The notes below the pieces were generated by a model. That model was given only the letters and a program-made list of their open reading frames with translations, ran no database searches and was not told the DNA's origin. 64,000 bases of DNA from Filosporella fistucella (Eukaryota; Ascomycota; Leotiomycetes; Helotiales). Position numbers and translations under genes: made by a program. Each line of letters opens with the position of its first letter. The first letter of the stretch is position 1. The DNA lies in assembly GCA_030077755.1 (NCBI GenBank), contig JAQJZZ010000013.1:744001-808000 (forward strand), in the 5' to 3' direction. Shown here one piece after another: positions 10,834 to 21,669 of the stretch.

Positions 10834-12490
10834 ATGTCACGTCCGGTCGCCTACAGCTTGAAAAGTCCTCGCCGGAAAGTCTTGAGCCAACATCTCTTTG
10901 CAAACAGACGTTGCCATGTTTTTCTAAGTGGTACTCCCGAAGACCTTGAGGGCCACACTGCCAGAGTCCCTCTACACCGTAGGCAATCTATGTTCTATTG
11001 TATGGCCTCCGAAAGTCATTTACTAAGATTCCATAGCCGGAACAAAAGAATTCTCCTTGGCTATCAAAGATAACATCGCAACATGTCTAGGTCATACATC
11101 ATGCGCATCTCGAATCCTCTCTGGGCACTCGAGCCCTTTTGAGGCCCACGTTGTTCTGTCACTAAAGCAAATGAGTGCCCAAAATGTCGGAAAGACCAAT
11201 ATGGACGAATTTGGAATGGGATCACATTCTTCACACTCGAGCTTTGGTCCTTTACACATCCTGGACAAGTCGGGGAAACATCGCATGTCACCTGGAGGCA
11301 GCTCGGGAGGTAGCGCAATAGCAGTTGCAAACAAACTATGTACAGTGGCTCTAGGAACCGATACAGGTGGCTCAGTAAGGCTTCCAGCAGCCTATTGTGC
11401 CGTTCTGGGTTTCAAACCCTCATATGGTTATATATCTCGATGGGGCGTGGTTCCTTACGCAAACTCTTTAGATACTGTGGGGATTATGGCATCTTCAATG
11501 GAGATATTAGAACCTGCGTTTCTTGGTGCTGCAAAGGCCGATTCTAAGGATCCAACCTCCCTTACGGAACGCTCCAGACTCCGATGTACCCGGCGACGAG
11601 ACGAAGACCGTCGAAAAGGGCAGAAGATAATAAAGCACTGTGAAGGGAAGACACCATTACCATTGAATGGTATCAAGATCGGATTTCCTTTGGAATACAA
11701 CATTGCTGAGCTTGATTCGGAAGTTCGTGGTGCATGGGAGTATGTTTTGGAAACGTGTAGAGAGCAAGGCGCAACTATTCAGCCAGTTTCTCTCCCGAAC
11801 ACAAAACATGCACTTTCAGCATATTATGTGATCGCACCGGCTGAGGCTGCTTCGAATCTCTCCAAGTACGATGGTGTTAGATATGGAACACGCAATGGGG
11901 CTCGCGACGGTGCAGGACATGTCCTTTATTCTGACACAAGAGGGGCTGGTTTTGGAGAAGAAGTGCAAAAACGGATATTACTTGGTTCCTATACTTTGAG
12001 CTCTGAGGCTATCGATAACTATTTCATCAAAGCACAGAAAGTCCGGAGACTAGTTCAAAGAGATTTTGATCGAGTGTTCTGTCTCTCTAATCCACTTCGT
12101 GACCCAGAACAATTCGACCTGAGCGAGATGGATGATGCGATACCTCTGGAAGACAAGCTTGGGCCTGGTCAGGTTGACTTTATCATTTGTCCAACTGCTC
12201 CAACCCTACCACCTACCATTGAAGAGGTAGCAGAGCAAACTTCTGTGGATGCTTACATGAACGATGTATTTACGGTTCCTGCAAGTCTAGCGGGTCTTCC
12301 GGCTCTAAATATTCCGTGGCCAGTACGTTCATCTGATGTAGACGGCTCGCCGGATCTTGCAGGGATACAAATCATTGGGCAATATTCAGATGACAATAAA
12401 GTACTGGAGCTTGGCAAAGCGCTAGAAAAGATTCGAAATGAAAGACACAAGGACTTCCAACCGATACAAGCGTTATCAGAAGCCGCCTAA
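10834..12490 (+). CDS. HER2: glutamyl-tRNA(Gln) amidotransferase subunit A, mitochondrial
   Basis: This is the amidase subunit of the mitochondrial GatFAB complex, which converts Glu-tRNA(Gln) to Gln-tRNA(Gln). Exons 10834-10978 and 11037-12490 encode 532 residues. The amidase-signature triad is visible: Lys59 (LAIKDNIAT), cis-Ser137 (SPGGSSGGSA) and nucleophile Ser161 (GTDTGGSVRLP). The N-terminus is Arg/Ser-rich with few acidic residues, as expected of a mitochondrial presequence. The first exon carries little conservation, so the exact start is less certain than the rest; the 58-nt intron has a good TACTAAG branch. An insertion rich in Arg/Lys near residues 235-255 looks loop-like. Confidence 0.9.
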
Positions 12491-12882
12491 ACAGAAGGCA
12501 TCGGAGGAGGAAATGAGCTAAGCTGTAATGGCCGTTACCAGAACTCTACCTAATCTCGATTCATGGCAACCTGAGCCGAGGACGGAAAGAAATCTTAAGA
12601 ATTTTATCGATGATCTTACTGTAAGGTGGCAAGGACAGAGGACCTAGCCTGAACTGAAGATGATCAGACGATACCTCAACACTCTCTAACAAGATGGCTA
12701 GCTGGCTTAAAGAGCGGAATGAGAGTTGTAATAAAAGGCTATGTGTTCCGTTCCTTTATGGATGTGTATAATTACTGGCGGAATATGTAATATATTTGTG
12801 CCTAGACATAAAAATGTATATCAAGCTTATAGATACCCCGCAAAATACCAGATCTCAATCAAATCACCCCTAGACTCCATCC
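12491..12882. other. convergent 3' region
   Basis: Nearly 400 bp lies between the 3' ends of the GatA gene and the methyltransferase gene. It is AT-rich and probably holds both polyadenylation regions. No frame is supportable. Confidence 0.6.
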
Positions 12883-13924
12883 TCACTCTCCCTCGTTTCC
12901 ATTAAATCTCATCACACCTCCAAACCAACAGTTGACACCCACCCATTTCCTCCCTCTCTCACCAACCAACCCTCCAACATCCTCCTCTTCTACTCCCCTC
13001 TCCCCCATCTCCCCTACAACCTCAAACCCCCATTTCCTTCCCTCTTCAACCACTTCCTGAATCCCATACACAAAACTCTCCCCTCTAACCTTCACCCCCC
13101 CATCCACAAACCCAGCTTGCGAGATCCCTCCCATCTCAGCATGCATATTTGTAACAACCAGCACACCCCCCTTTCTCAAAAACCCCGCACACGTTCCAAA
13201 AAACGTAGCTAGAGGTAGATGTTCCAGAACAAGTGTACTTATCACCAGATCCGCTGCACCGGTCAAAGTAGATAAGAGAGGGAGGTAAGAAGTAGGTTCT
13301 AGAGCGTTGAATTCATGGAATGAGATAATAGGGGGTTGGGGAAGGGAGGAGAGGAATGGGAGACACCGGGAGGAGGCGAGGGAGAGCATGGACGGGCTGA
13401 GATCGAGACAGGTTAGAGTTTTGAGGGAGAGGGAGGGAAATGTGGTGAAGAGAGTGGGAGAGAGGAGTTTGGAGGTGTTGCGGCCTGTGCCGGTGCCAAG
13501 TTCTGTTATTGATATTGGGGTTGGTGTGCTGGTGGGAGAGGAGAGGAGAGATAGGGCGGTGTGTAAGAGGGGTGGGAAGAGAGCATCGTCGAGGGATTGG
13601 AGGATGTTTCCGTCTGTGTCGTAGACCTGGTAGGTTTGTCAATTTTGTGGTAAGGAGGAGGAGGAGGGTATTGCTAAGGAAAATAAGGGAGGGACCGTAG
13701 GAAGGGAAGAGGATTGAGTTGTGAGAAGAGATGTAGAGTATAGAAGAAAGTGGATTTAAGATAAATTTATACATAGATCGTAACTGACAGAGCAAGGTAG
13801 TAGACAGAAGAAAGTGGATTTAAAGTATCTTCAATCGAAGTGTAGAATGGTTACATACCTTTGCCCAGCGATTGTAGAGGGAGAGAGTGTCTACTTCTTC
13901 GACTTGCTTGTAGGAACTCGACAT
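12883..13924 (-). CDS. SAM-dependent methyltransferase, substrate unknown
   Basis: A class I methyltransferase-like protein of 269 residues is encoded by exons 13924-13859 and 13626-12883. The N-terminus (MSSSYKQVEEVDTLSLYNRWAKVYDTDGN) joins across a 232-nt intron in phase 0. Motif I is ITELGTGTGRNTSKLL, motif II is CLDLSPSML, and the post-I region reads GAADLVISTLVLEHL followed by FLRKGGVLVVTNMHAEM. These are typical of the fold that transfers a methyl group from S-adenosylmethionine. There is no signal or membrane segment, so it is probably cytosolic. The coding strand is strongly C/T-rich, which explains the long mirror frames on the opposite strand. The intron contains an 18-bp direct repeat. 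Substrate and pathway are not deducible. Confidence 0.82.
13742..13823. repeat. 18-bp direct repeat inside methyltransferase intron
   Basis: The 18-mer AGAAGAAAGTGGATTTAA occurs at 13742-13759 and again at 13806-13823, with a spacing of 64 bp, both within the intron of the methyltransferase gene. It looks like a small tandem or segmental duplication that lengthened the intron to 232 nt. Confidence 0.8.
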
Positions 13925-15495
13925 GGTTGTGGGGTTGAAGAATGAGAAATAATGGATTCTGCAAGCGATAAGAGGAAGATCGAATGGATTGTTAGCACCA
14001 CTACCTAGATTATAAATTGTTTGTGCTTTGAATACGAAATTCAAACATAAGAGGAAAATATGGAATATATGTTTCAATAACGCGTGGTACCAAGAAAATC
14101 AAGTGACTCATAAATGCAGTAGTGACCCCGATATGTTACTATACTAATAGAACATCATTCCACAACAACCCAACTGATAAAACACGAGACAATATCTTGA
14201 CACGGAATATAAGAAAAACTTTACGAGAATTGAGCTTCTACTCCTCCCACCTCCTGCATTAACCCCTATATATATAGTCACGTGCATAGTGGATTTCTTT
14301 CCCAATGGAAGGTTCCTGTTCCATTTCTTCCATGAAACCTCGTCTCCCCAGTTTCCAAGGCTGATCAAACAAGCTACTAATTTTTCCGCATAAACATATA
14401 AGAAGACCAAACAAATATGTGCCCCTCTCCGATCTATCAACATGATGGCCTCCTTATGCCACAATTACCAATCTCCCCCTTCATCTTTCTCTTCCTATCG
14501 GTCGATTATTATTACGGTATTTATCGACCCTGAGTCGGTCATCCGTTTGCTGGCATGGTTTTGGATTTAGCCTCGTCAACCGGCCGCTGTCAAAGTCGGT
14601 GATTGGCTGGGCGAAGTCAAACAAAATGAGTTGGTAGCCAAACGATGATCAGCTACACCGGACGGACCGCCTGCTACTGGGGTGCATGAGCATGAGGAAA
14701 GAGACTGAGTGCGAGAAAGAGGAGGGAAAATGAAGTGAGGTGAGGTGAGATAAATGGGAAGTACAGTGAGCAAATTTACATGGTCATATTATATACATTG
14801 CTTTTCTACCTATACTTATTCACAATTACAAACAATTAAGTCACCTATATTCCTTGTTGTTGGGAACCTATTATTTCTCTCTTTTCAATCCATTGTCTCA
14901 TAGGGTACCTTACCTACTCTCTGTCCCAAGGTATCTACCTACTACATTACTACTCACCCCAATTCCATGGCCTCGAAATCTTTCGCCTATCCCAAATCTA
15001 CTTTCCTCCCTCTGCGGGACCATAACCATCATACGCATCATACCCAGACACATCCCCATCATCATCCACCTTCTCATCCCGCCACGACAGAAACATAGGA
15101 GACGAGCAGGATTCAGATCACATCCGAATCCGTCCCAATCAGGAAACTACAACAAGCACGAGCCAAGTAATTCGAATTACTCGAATATCAAATTACGATT
15201 TTCTCACCTACCGACTTACTCTCAACACCTTACCTACCTAGGTACCACACACGCATCGCGCTCTGCCCGCCTCCGCCCTTCCTCATAATCGAAGACAAAG
15301 TCATTAGACGCAGGTTTTGCTTTTGCTTCTTTTCTTGCAACCCAGCACAGCAGCAGCCTTTCTCCAACTGCAGCGCAGCTGAGCAATTAGTTGCTGGGAT
15401 CAACCAGGACTTTTCCGATCAATTTCCAATCCAACTACCGTTCCGCGACGCACCATACCCATCCAATCGTCCCATCCTATCCCAATCATCTTACG
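13925..15495. other. divergent intergenic region with TACCTACC-like motifs
   Basis: About 1.6 kb separates the divergent methyltransferase gene and the Ser-rich protein gene. No gene is supportable. Near 14900-15240 the plus strand repeats CTTACCTAC / ATCTACCTAC / CCTACCTAGGTACC motifs, a kind of element common in fungal promoters. 15000-15480 is CT- and CA-rich and is probably the long 5' leader of the downstream gene. The frame at 14854-15288 is low-complexity and rejected. Confidence 0.5.
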
Positions 15496-16134
15496 ATGCC
15501 GGTCAACGGCAAATCCAATGGGCGATTTGAGCTTCCTCAACTCACGCCCGTTACCTTTTCCCTTACAGATGGCACCGATATCCCTCCTCCACCCGACTCG
15601 CCCATCGAAGAACAGCCACCAGCAATTCCTGCAGCAAAGCCAGAAACCGCGGAGAATTCTGCCAATGGCCAAACTGCGACAGCCATGAATGGGAATGGGG
15701 TCTACGAAGGTCGTGGTCGAACGGGTTCGACGGTACAGACGAATGTGAGCGCACCGCTCTCTCCAACCTCTCCCACGAGACCAGGTAGCATTCGACGATT
15801 CCTCTCGCGGAAGTCCCTGAATACGAATTATACAAATGGCACAAATACAAACACTTCGCATGAGGATCTGACCAGAATCGATCGGCCAGAGAGCTCAATG
15901 AGTTTTGCGAGTAATGGAAGTGTCAGCAAGAAGAAGAGTGGGAGCTGGTTTAGAAGGATCGGAAGTTCAGGAGGAGGAAAGAGAACCAGCATAATATACG
16001 AGGAAAAGAAAGTTCCTGTCAAGGCTGGACCACCACCACCAAAACTCCCGGAATTGAGTAAATTGAAAGCCAAGATCCCGGAAGATGATGAAGGGAGCCT
16101 GGGAGGAGCAGATATGTTTAAAAATATCAAGTAA
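15496..16134 (+). CDS. conserved-looking Ser/Pro-rich protein, unknown function
   Basis: A single-exon frame of 212 residues starts at the first ATG of the frame (MPVNGKSNGRFELPQLTPVT). The product is mostly disordered. It has a Pro-rich stretch (IPPPPDSPIEEQPPAIPAAK), basic/Ser patches that could be phosphorylated (GSIRRFLSRKSLN; SKKKSGSWFRRIGSSGGG), and a C-terminal segment KLKAKIPEDDEGSLGGADMF that has the look of a conserved motif. There is no signal peptide or membrane helix. I do not recognise a named family. The basic patch followed by an acidic tail is compatible with a cortical or signalling adaptor, but that is guesswork. The long pyrimidine-rich leader suggests a real transcribed gene. 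Confidence 0.75.
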   Translation: MPVNGKSNGRFELPQLTPVTFSLTDGTDIPPPPDSPIEEQPPAIPAAKPETAENSANGQTATAMNGNGVYEGRGRTGSTVQTNVSAPLSPTSPTRPGSIRRFLSRKSLNTNYTNGTNTNTSHEDLTRIDRPESSMSFASNGSVSKKKSGSWFRRIGSSGGGKRTSIIYEEKKVPVKAGPPPPKLPELSKLKAKIPEDDEGSLGGADMFKNIK

Positions 16135-16909
16135 GAGGGTATGGAAGACGGAAATTGCTACGCGATCAATGGCTGGATGTTGACATGGTCACTAAATGCT
16201 GGCATGGCTCACGACAATTAGTGAGGAGGGACGTTCGAGGAGGAGAATGATACCCCGGCTCGGAGCGAGTGACAACACTCATTAATACTTTCTTTGGTTG
16301 GGCGATTGTATGGTATTATCTTTGAACGTGGGCTCTTGCCTTGTCTCTTTTTTCAAGGCATGTAATGCCCTCGACTGGCAGAATTTGTAATACTGGCAGA
16401 GTCTTGGACTATGTTCGAAGGGGTTTTAAAAATTCTTTTGTTATTATTGATATGAAAAATACAGGGCCGAGATCCTGTCTGTATTTGCTAATTGTAACTT
16501 CCATTTGTCTGGGAGAATAGTCAAATAATCCAACTTGGGTTTGAGGATAAGATTTTAGATATTACTTTCCTGCCCTTGAATTTTGAATCTTTATTTCTGG
16601 TGAGAAATAATTCGTCAATGGCAATAAGCCACAAGCCAACATCCCACCTCCTCCCCGCATTCTATCAACACCAAACAAACCCACAGACGTAGCAGAATCA
16701 ATTCAGTCCTCGCATTGATCTTCCACAAGGTCATAAAACCCCTAAAACGATACCAACACGCATGAGCCGCCTTCAAATATCAAGCCACGTGCTTTGACCC
16801 CTGCAGCCTCATTCTCGCTCAGACAGCCTCCCGCTAAACATCATAAGCTTCGCTCTGCAAAAGTTCGGAGCTACTCAACTTGTACAGCTCTCTTGCGACA
16901 ACCTTCACA
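16135..16909. other. tandem intergenic region
   Basis: This stretch is the 3' end of the Ser-rich gene and the promoter of the enoyl reductase gene. It is AT-rich to about 16620, then C/A-rich toward the start codon. No gene, RNA or repeat was seen. Confidence 0.55.
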
Positions 16910-18152
16910 ATGTCATTACCGCGATCGATAAGAGCGGCTCCAGCTCTGCGGAAATCATTGGCTCCTAGGTGTGTGTCTAGGACGCAGAGAAGATATAAGT
17001 CTGGACCATACGGTTACACACAAGCTAAAGCTCTTGTGTACTCGAAATATGGGGAGCCTTCTGATGTCTTATCGTTTGTTCTTCCTTCCTATTTGGAGTA
17101 TATATACTAATCTATTAAACAGACTTCACACACATTCCATCTCTCCCTCCCTACCATCCAAATCCCTCCTTCTACGAACACTAGCCACCCCCATCAACCC
17201 CGCCGATATAAACCAAATCCAAGGTGTCTACCCCTCGCGTCCTCCTTTCACATCCCTCCTCGGCACATCTTCACCTAGTGCCGTAGGCGGCAATGAAGGC
17301 TGTTTCGAAGTCATATCGACCGGCTCCTCCATCTCCACAGTGCAGAAAGGAGACTGGGTAATCATGAAAAACACCGGTTTTGGCACATGGAGAACCCACG
17401 CCTTAGCAGAAGAAAACAATGTTCTCAAGATTGAAAATAAGGACGGCTTGACGCCAATACAAGTCGGAACCGTATCGGTCAATCCATGCACAGCATACCG
17501 TATGCTCAAAGATTTTGAGATTTTGAATGAAGGTGACTGGTTCATTCAAAACGGCGCCAACAGCGGAGTCGGGCGCGCAGCTATCCAACTAGGGAAACAA
17601 TGGGGATATAAGAGTATAAACGTAATCCGCGATCGGCCTACAGAAGAAGAAACAGAAACCATGAGGAAAGAGTTACTAGAACTTGGTGCCACAAAAGTAG
17701 TAACCGAGAAAGAACTCATGGAAAAGGGATTCTCAGACCAAATAAAAGAATGGACCTTTGGCGGTAGAGAACCTATAAAAGTCGGTCTCAATTGCGTGGG
17801 AGGGAAACCCACTTCCGCACTCGTAAAAACACTCTCTCCATCCGGCCATCTCATCACCTATGGCGCGATGTCTAAACAACCACTCCAGCTACCAACCGGT
17901 CTCCTAATTTTCAAAGATATTAAATTCAGCGGGTTCTGGGTTAGTAGATGGAGTGATGCGCATCCAGAAGAGAAAAAGAGAACGGTGGAAGAGATTCTAG
18001 ATATGAGTCGCGAGGGACGATTTAAGGATATTCCAGTTCAGGAAATGAGGTGGGAGTGGGGAACTGAGGAGAGTGTGTTGAAAGAGGCTGTTCAAGGGAC
18101 GTTGGAAGGGTTTAGAGCTGGGAAGGGAGTGTTTGTTTATGGTGATACCTAG
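16910..18152 (+). CDS. ETR1: mitochondrial enoyl-[acyl-carrier-protein] reductase (trans-2-enoyl-CoA reductase)
   Basis: This enzyme performs the NADPH-dependent last step of mitochondrial type II fatty-acid synthesis, which feeds lipoate synthesis. Exons 16910-17073 and 17123-18152 encode 397 residues, the expected size for the medium-chain reductase family. The N-terminus (MSLPRSIRAAPALRKSLAPR) is a clear mitochondrial presequence. Family strings include TPINPADINQIQGVYPSRP, VGGNEGCFEVI, GDWVIMKNTGFGTWRTH and the nucleotide-binding QNGANSGVGRAAIQLGKQWG, with later GLNCVGGKPTSAL. The intron (49 nt) has the weaker donor GTTTGT and a TACTAAT branch; the join restores SDVLSLHTHS. An upstream in-frame TTG is not the start. 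Confidence 0.93.
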
Positions 18153-19297
18153 ACTTAGGTGTGGTGAAGAGTGTACAGGACTGAATGAATGGATGATTTC
18201 AGTCAGATATTATTCTGTGTTTGGTGGTGTAATAGTGATGTAAGGTATTGATGATAAGTGCTCGTCTGTCTACTATATACCATAGGATATCAAGCTACTT
18301 CCGCGAAGTCGCACAGATAGATACCTTAGGTATATAACAACAAACTTAACAGTACTTCTATCTCCTTATTAGTAGTTTACATCTTACTCTAACCCCTTAT
18401 TTCTCCTTGCACGTTTTAAGTCTAATGTCTTTTTATCTGTTACTCTTTATTTTTGCGTATATTATGGTTTGGGTTGTAAGTTCTAATATAGTCTCTATCT
18501 GGAAACTGTTAGGTACTAGGTATTCTACTTAGTGTGTAAATCAATTTTCTTGTGAGAGTATCAGCATTGAAAAATATGATGAATGTTATGATACTTTGTA
18601 TATTTTTTATATTTAGAGGTTAGGAAATAAGTGGGGGTTACCTGTTATTATTCCAAGTATCTCTCTCGAAAGATCGTTCTCTTTCTAGTCGCTAACACAT
18701 TCTCCAATATCACCTTATTCCATTCTCAACCTTACTCAATAACATAGAGGCGCACCCAAAATATCACGCAATTCAATAGTATTACCACCAATATCGATAT
18801 CGAATCGAAACATAATACAATCGAACTCCCGCGTTCTAGAAGCCTTGGTGAATATAGCCGCCATCCCCCCTTCTACCTCGTTTCAGCCACTTCCACTTCT
18901 CTACCCTAGACAGGATAATTACCCATATACCACCTACATCGCTTCTTATATCTATATACATATTACGTACCAGAATCTGAGTATGAGGTTATTTATTAGG
19001 GTTGGCGTGGACAGGGGAGGGAACTGCCGGCATGTTAAGCTGCCGAGAGTGTTTAGAGATAGATAGATGGAGGAGGAGGGGTATATATTAATGTTGAATG
19101 AATAGATTAAAATGTTTATAGGTAGTTGAAATAGAGGGGAGTCTTGTGATGAATTCCTTTCTCTTGGTATTTGATAAGGGATGTTTCGAGGGGCTTGTAG
19201 TTTGTGACTTTTGTTCTTCTTATTTTTTTTATAAATTTTGAGATTTTGGTTCTTGTATATACTGTTCAACTTCATTTTGGAACTTTGAAGAGACAGG
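18153..19297. other. AT-rich intergenic stretch
   Basis: About 1.1 kb is rich in A/T with many TAGGTA/TACTTA words. Short frames (18845-19066; minus 18952-19275) encode Ile/Tyr/Lys-rich low-complexity peptides and are not supported. The last 150 bp should contain the promoter and leader of the second protease. Confidence 0.5.
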
Positions 19298-21276
19298 ATG
19301 AAGGTATTTTCAATAGGGACTGTGTTGATCGGGTTAGTGGGAGTGGTGGTGGGAGAGGCTACTGTGAAGCCTGGGCTGGTTAGAATGGGTGTTGTTGCTA
19401 CTGTGAGTTTTCTCTTTAATTCGTTTTGATATTTGGGGCTCTGTATGAATGAGAGAAAGATGGAATGTGGAGAGTAAACCTTCTAGAATTGATCATAGGA
19501 AAACTGGAGGAGGAGAGCTAGAGATTTCCATTTCTTTTCTGGTGGAGAGGTCTATCTCTATTCTCCGAGATCCTGGTTCTAGGAGCCATTCATACGATTT
19601 TGGATATATAGCGAAAGAAGACAGGAGATTGGAGGTGTACTAACAAATCCAGCAATCCGACACCCACCCCCTCTCCAAACGCCAATTCTCATCTCCCCTC
19701 CTCAACGACCTCAAAGGTCTCATGTATCTCATATCCTGTACCTCTCCCTCTCTTTCCTCTCCTCCCATCACTGACCCCCCCTCGAGTCCGAATCGGCAAC
19801 CCACCCCAAAACGTAACCGTCGCCCTCGACACCGGTTCCTCAGACACCTGGGTAGATCCCACATGTGAAGAAGCAGCACGCAAAGATAAATGTCGAGGAT
19901 ACAACAGATATAAGCCCGAGGTATCGAGCTCAGCTAGGAACGTTAGTAAGCTCATGACGATATATTATGGGTCGGGGAGGGCGATGGGACATTATTTTGT
20001 GGATGATTTGTGGTTTGGAGGTTTGTTTCTCGTCTTCTACTCTTCTTCCTAGAGGAGGGAATTTCCTTTGTTCCTTGAGCGAGAGAGAGAGCGAAAGTAG
20101 AGACAGGTAGACTGACGGGGCGATGATAGGAGCCAAAATCCAACAAGCACAATTCGGAGTCGCGTATTCTACTGCTCGTCTTGATACTGGACTCATGGGT
20201 CTATCGTTTGGGAACGGTCCTGGACCGGGCCCGAATGGGAATATGACCGATTATCCGAATGTGATTGATCAGTTGTATGAACAGAATGTGACAAATATTA
20301 GAGCTTTTAGTTTGGATTTGGGAGGGGTGGATACACCCGAAGGTAGGCAGGATACATTCATCATGTCTGAGAAGTTTGTACACTTGTGCAAGTACCTTGT
20401 CTCTCATGAACGGAGAAAAAAAGAAGGGTTTCCAGAAATGAAATCAAGCGCGTGAAGAATTTTTAAACAAGAGAGTTGCTAATAATATCGATAGGATCCA
20501 TCATCTTCGGCGGACTCGACACCAAGAAATTTCACGGCCCACTTGTCAAATTCCCCATGATTCCCACCAAAGACTCTCCCGAACAACCAGACCCTTTCAC
20601 ACGATACTGGCTCAACCTCTCCTCCATCACTATAACTCCACCGAATTCTCCTCCACAAACTGTCCTCTCCTCTCCTCTTCCCGTCTTCCTAGACTCAGGC
20701 AACACCCTCAGTATCCTCCCTCAATCCCTGGTCGACAAGATAGTCCCTTTATTCACAGATATCCGACCCAACGGCGATGGAATATACATTGTTCCCTGCT
20801 CTACCCTTAATCTTAAAGGTAGTGTCGAATTCGGCTTTGGGAATTTGACAATCACGGTCCCGTATCGCCATTTCATCTGGGACGCGGGAAGTGCATGTGT
20901 CCTCGGTTTCATAGGCGCGCCTGATAATTCTGGTACGTGGGTATTGGGAGATACGTTCCTAAGAGGAGCATTTGTGGTGTTTGATCAGGATAATTACAAT
21001 ATACACATTGCTTCTAGTGCGGATTGTGGTAGTAATCTTGTAGCATTTGGAAGAGGGAAGGATGCTGTGCTTAGTGTGATGGGAGAATGCACTGCACCTA
21101 GTTTTGTGAGAGCGCCGGTGCAGAGTGCGAAAGGGAGTTTGAGTCTGGCGGCGACGGGAAAGACAACGAGTGTAAAAGGGACGACGACATTGAAGACGAC
21201 ATTGAAGGCGACGACTTCGTCGAAGAAACCTGTCAAAACGGCGAGCGTGAAGAGTGTGGTGACGACGAAGGTTTGA
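19298..21276 (+). CDS. yapsin-like secreted aspartic protease
   Basis: This is an A1-family aspartic protease, likely extracellular or wall-associated. Five exons (19298-19402, 19653-19737, 19787-20020, 20130-20342, 20495-21276) join in phase to 472 residues. A signal peptide (MKVFSIGTVLIGLVGVVVG) and a short propeptide ending in a Lys-Arg site (HPLSKRQFSS) precede YLISFRIGNPPQNVT. The catalytic motifs are VALDTGSSDTWVDP and VFLDSGNTLSILP. The tail is rich in Thr/Lys/Ser (TTSVKGTTTLKTTLKATTSS), like the linkers of yapsin/OPSB proteases, but no hydrophobic GPI signal is seen. The exon 2 donor (GTACCT) was chosen over GTCTCA because it keeps the beta-strand YLISF. Intron 1 is 250 nt. It is only distantly like the other protease at 6.6-8.3 kb, so they are not a recent tandem pair. 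Confidence 0.88.
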
Positions 21277-21669
21277 GAAGAAGGAGCTGAAAGCAGAAGG
21301 AAACTAGGTACGGACATTTGAAATAATTTTATGACTTTGACGGAACCGCCACTTCAAGCCTGGTAGCAGTTTCTGCTGGAGATGTGTAAATAGCACTTGC
21401 TATCTCATGTATATACTCAGACGCACAAAATGATACTGATTCCACAAACCATGAAGAATTGTGTCAAAACGAACGTGCAGAAAAGCGGCATGTGCATATC
21501 ATTTCTCGCAATCAAATTTCATCGCAACAACTGACTTTGTATCTTCTCCTACCCTGCAAATTCCGAATAACGCCATCCAGCCAACCAGCCCAATACCAGA
21601 GCGAGCTATGCACCAAGTGACCAGTATACCGTGTATGCAAGAAGGAGAGTAACCACCAAATGAACCAGA
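21277..21669. other. convergent 3' region
   Basis: Nearly 400 bp lies between the 3' ends of the protease gene and the NC2-beta gene. No supportable coding or RNA feature was found. Confidence 0.6.

Noticed and set aside
14854..15288. Pro/Leu/Ser-rich 144-codon frame upstream of the Ser-rich protein gene
   Set aside because: Low-complexity pyrimidine-rich DNA, more likely promoter and leader; no conserved motif.
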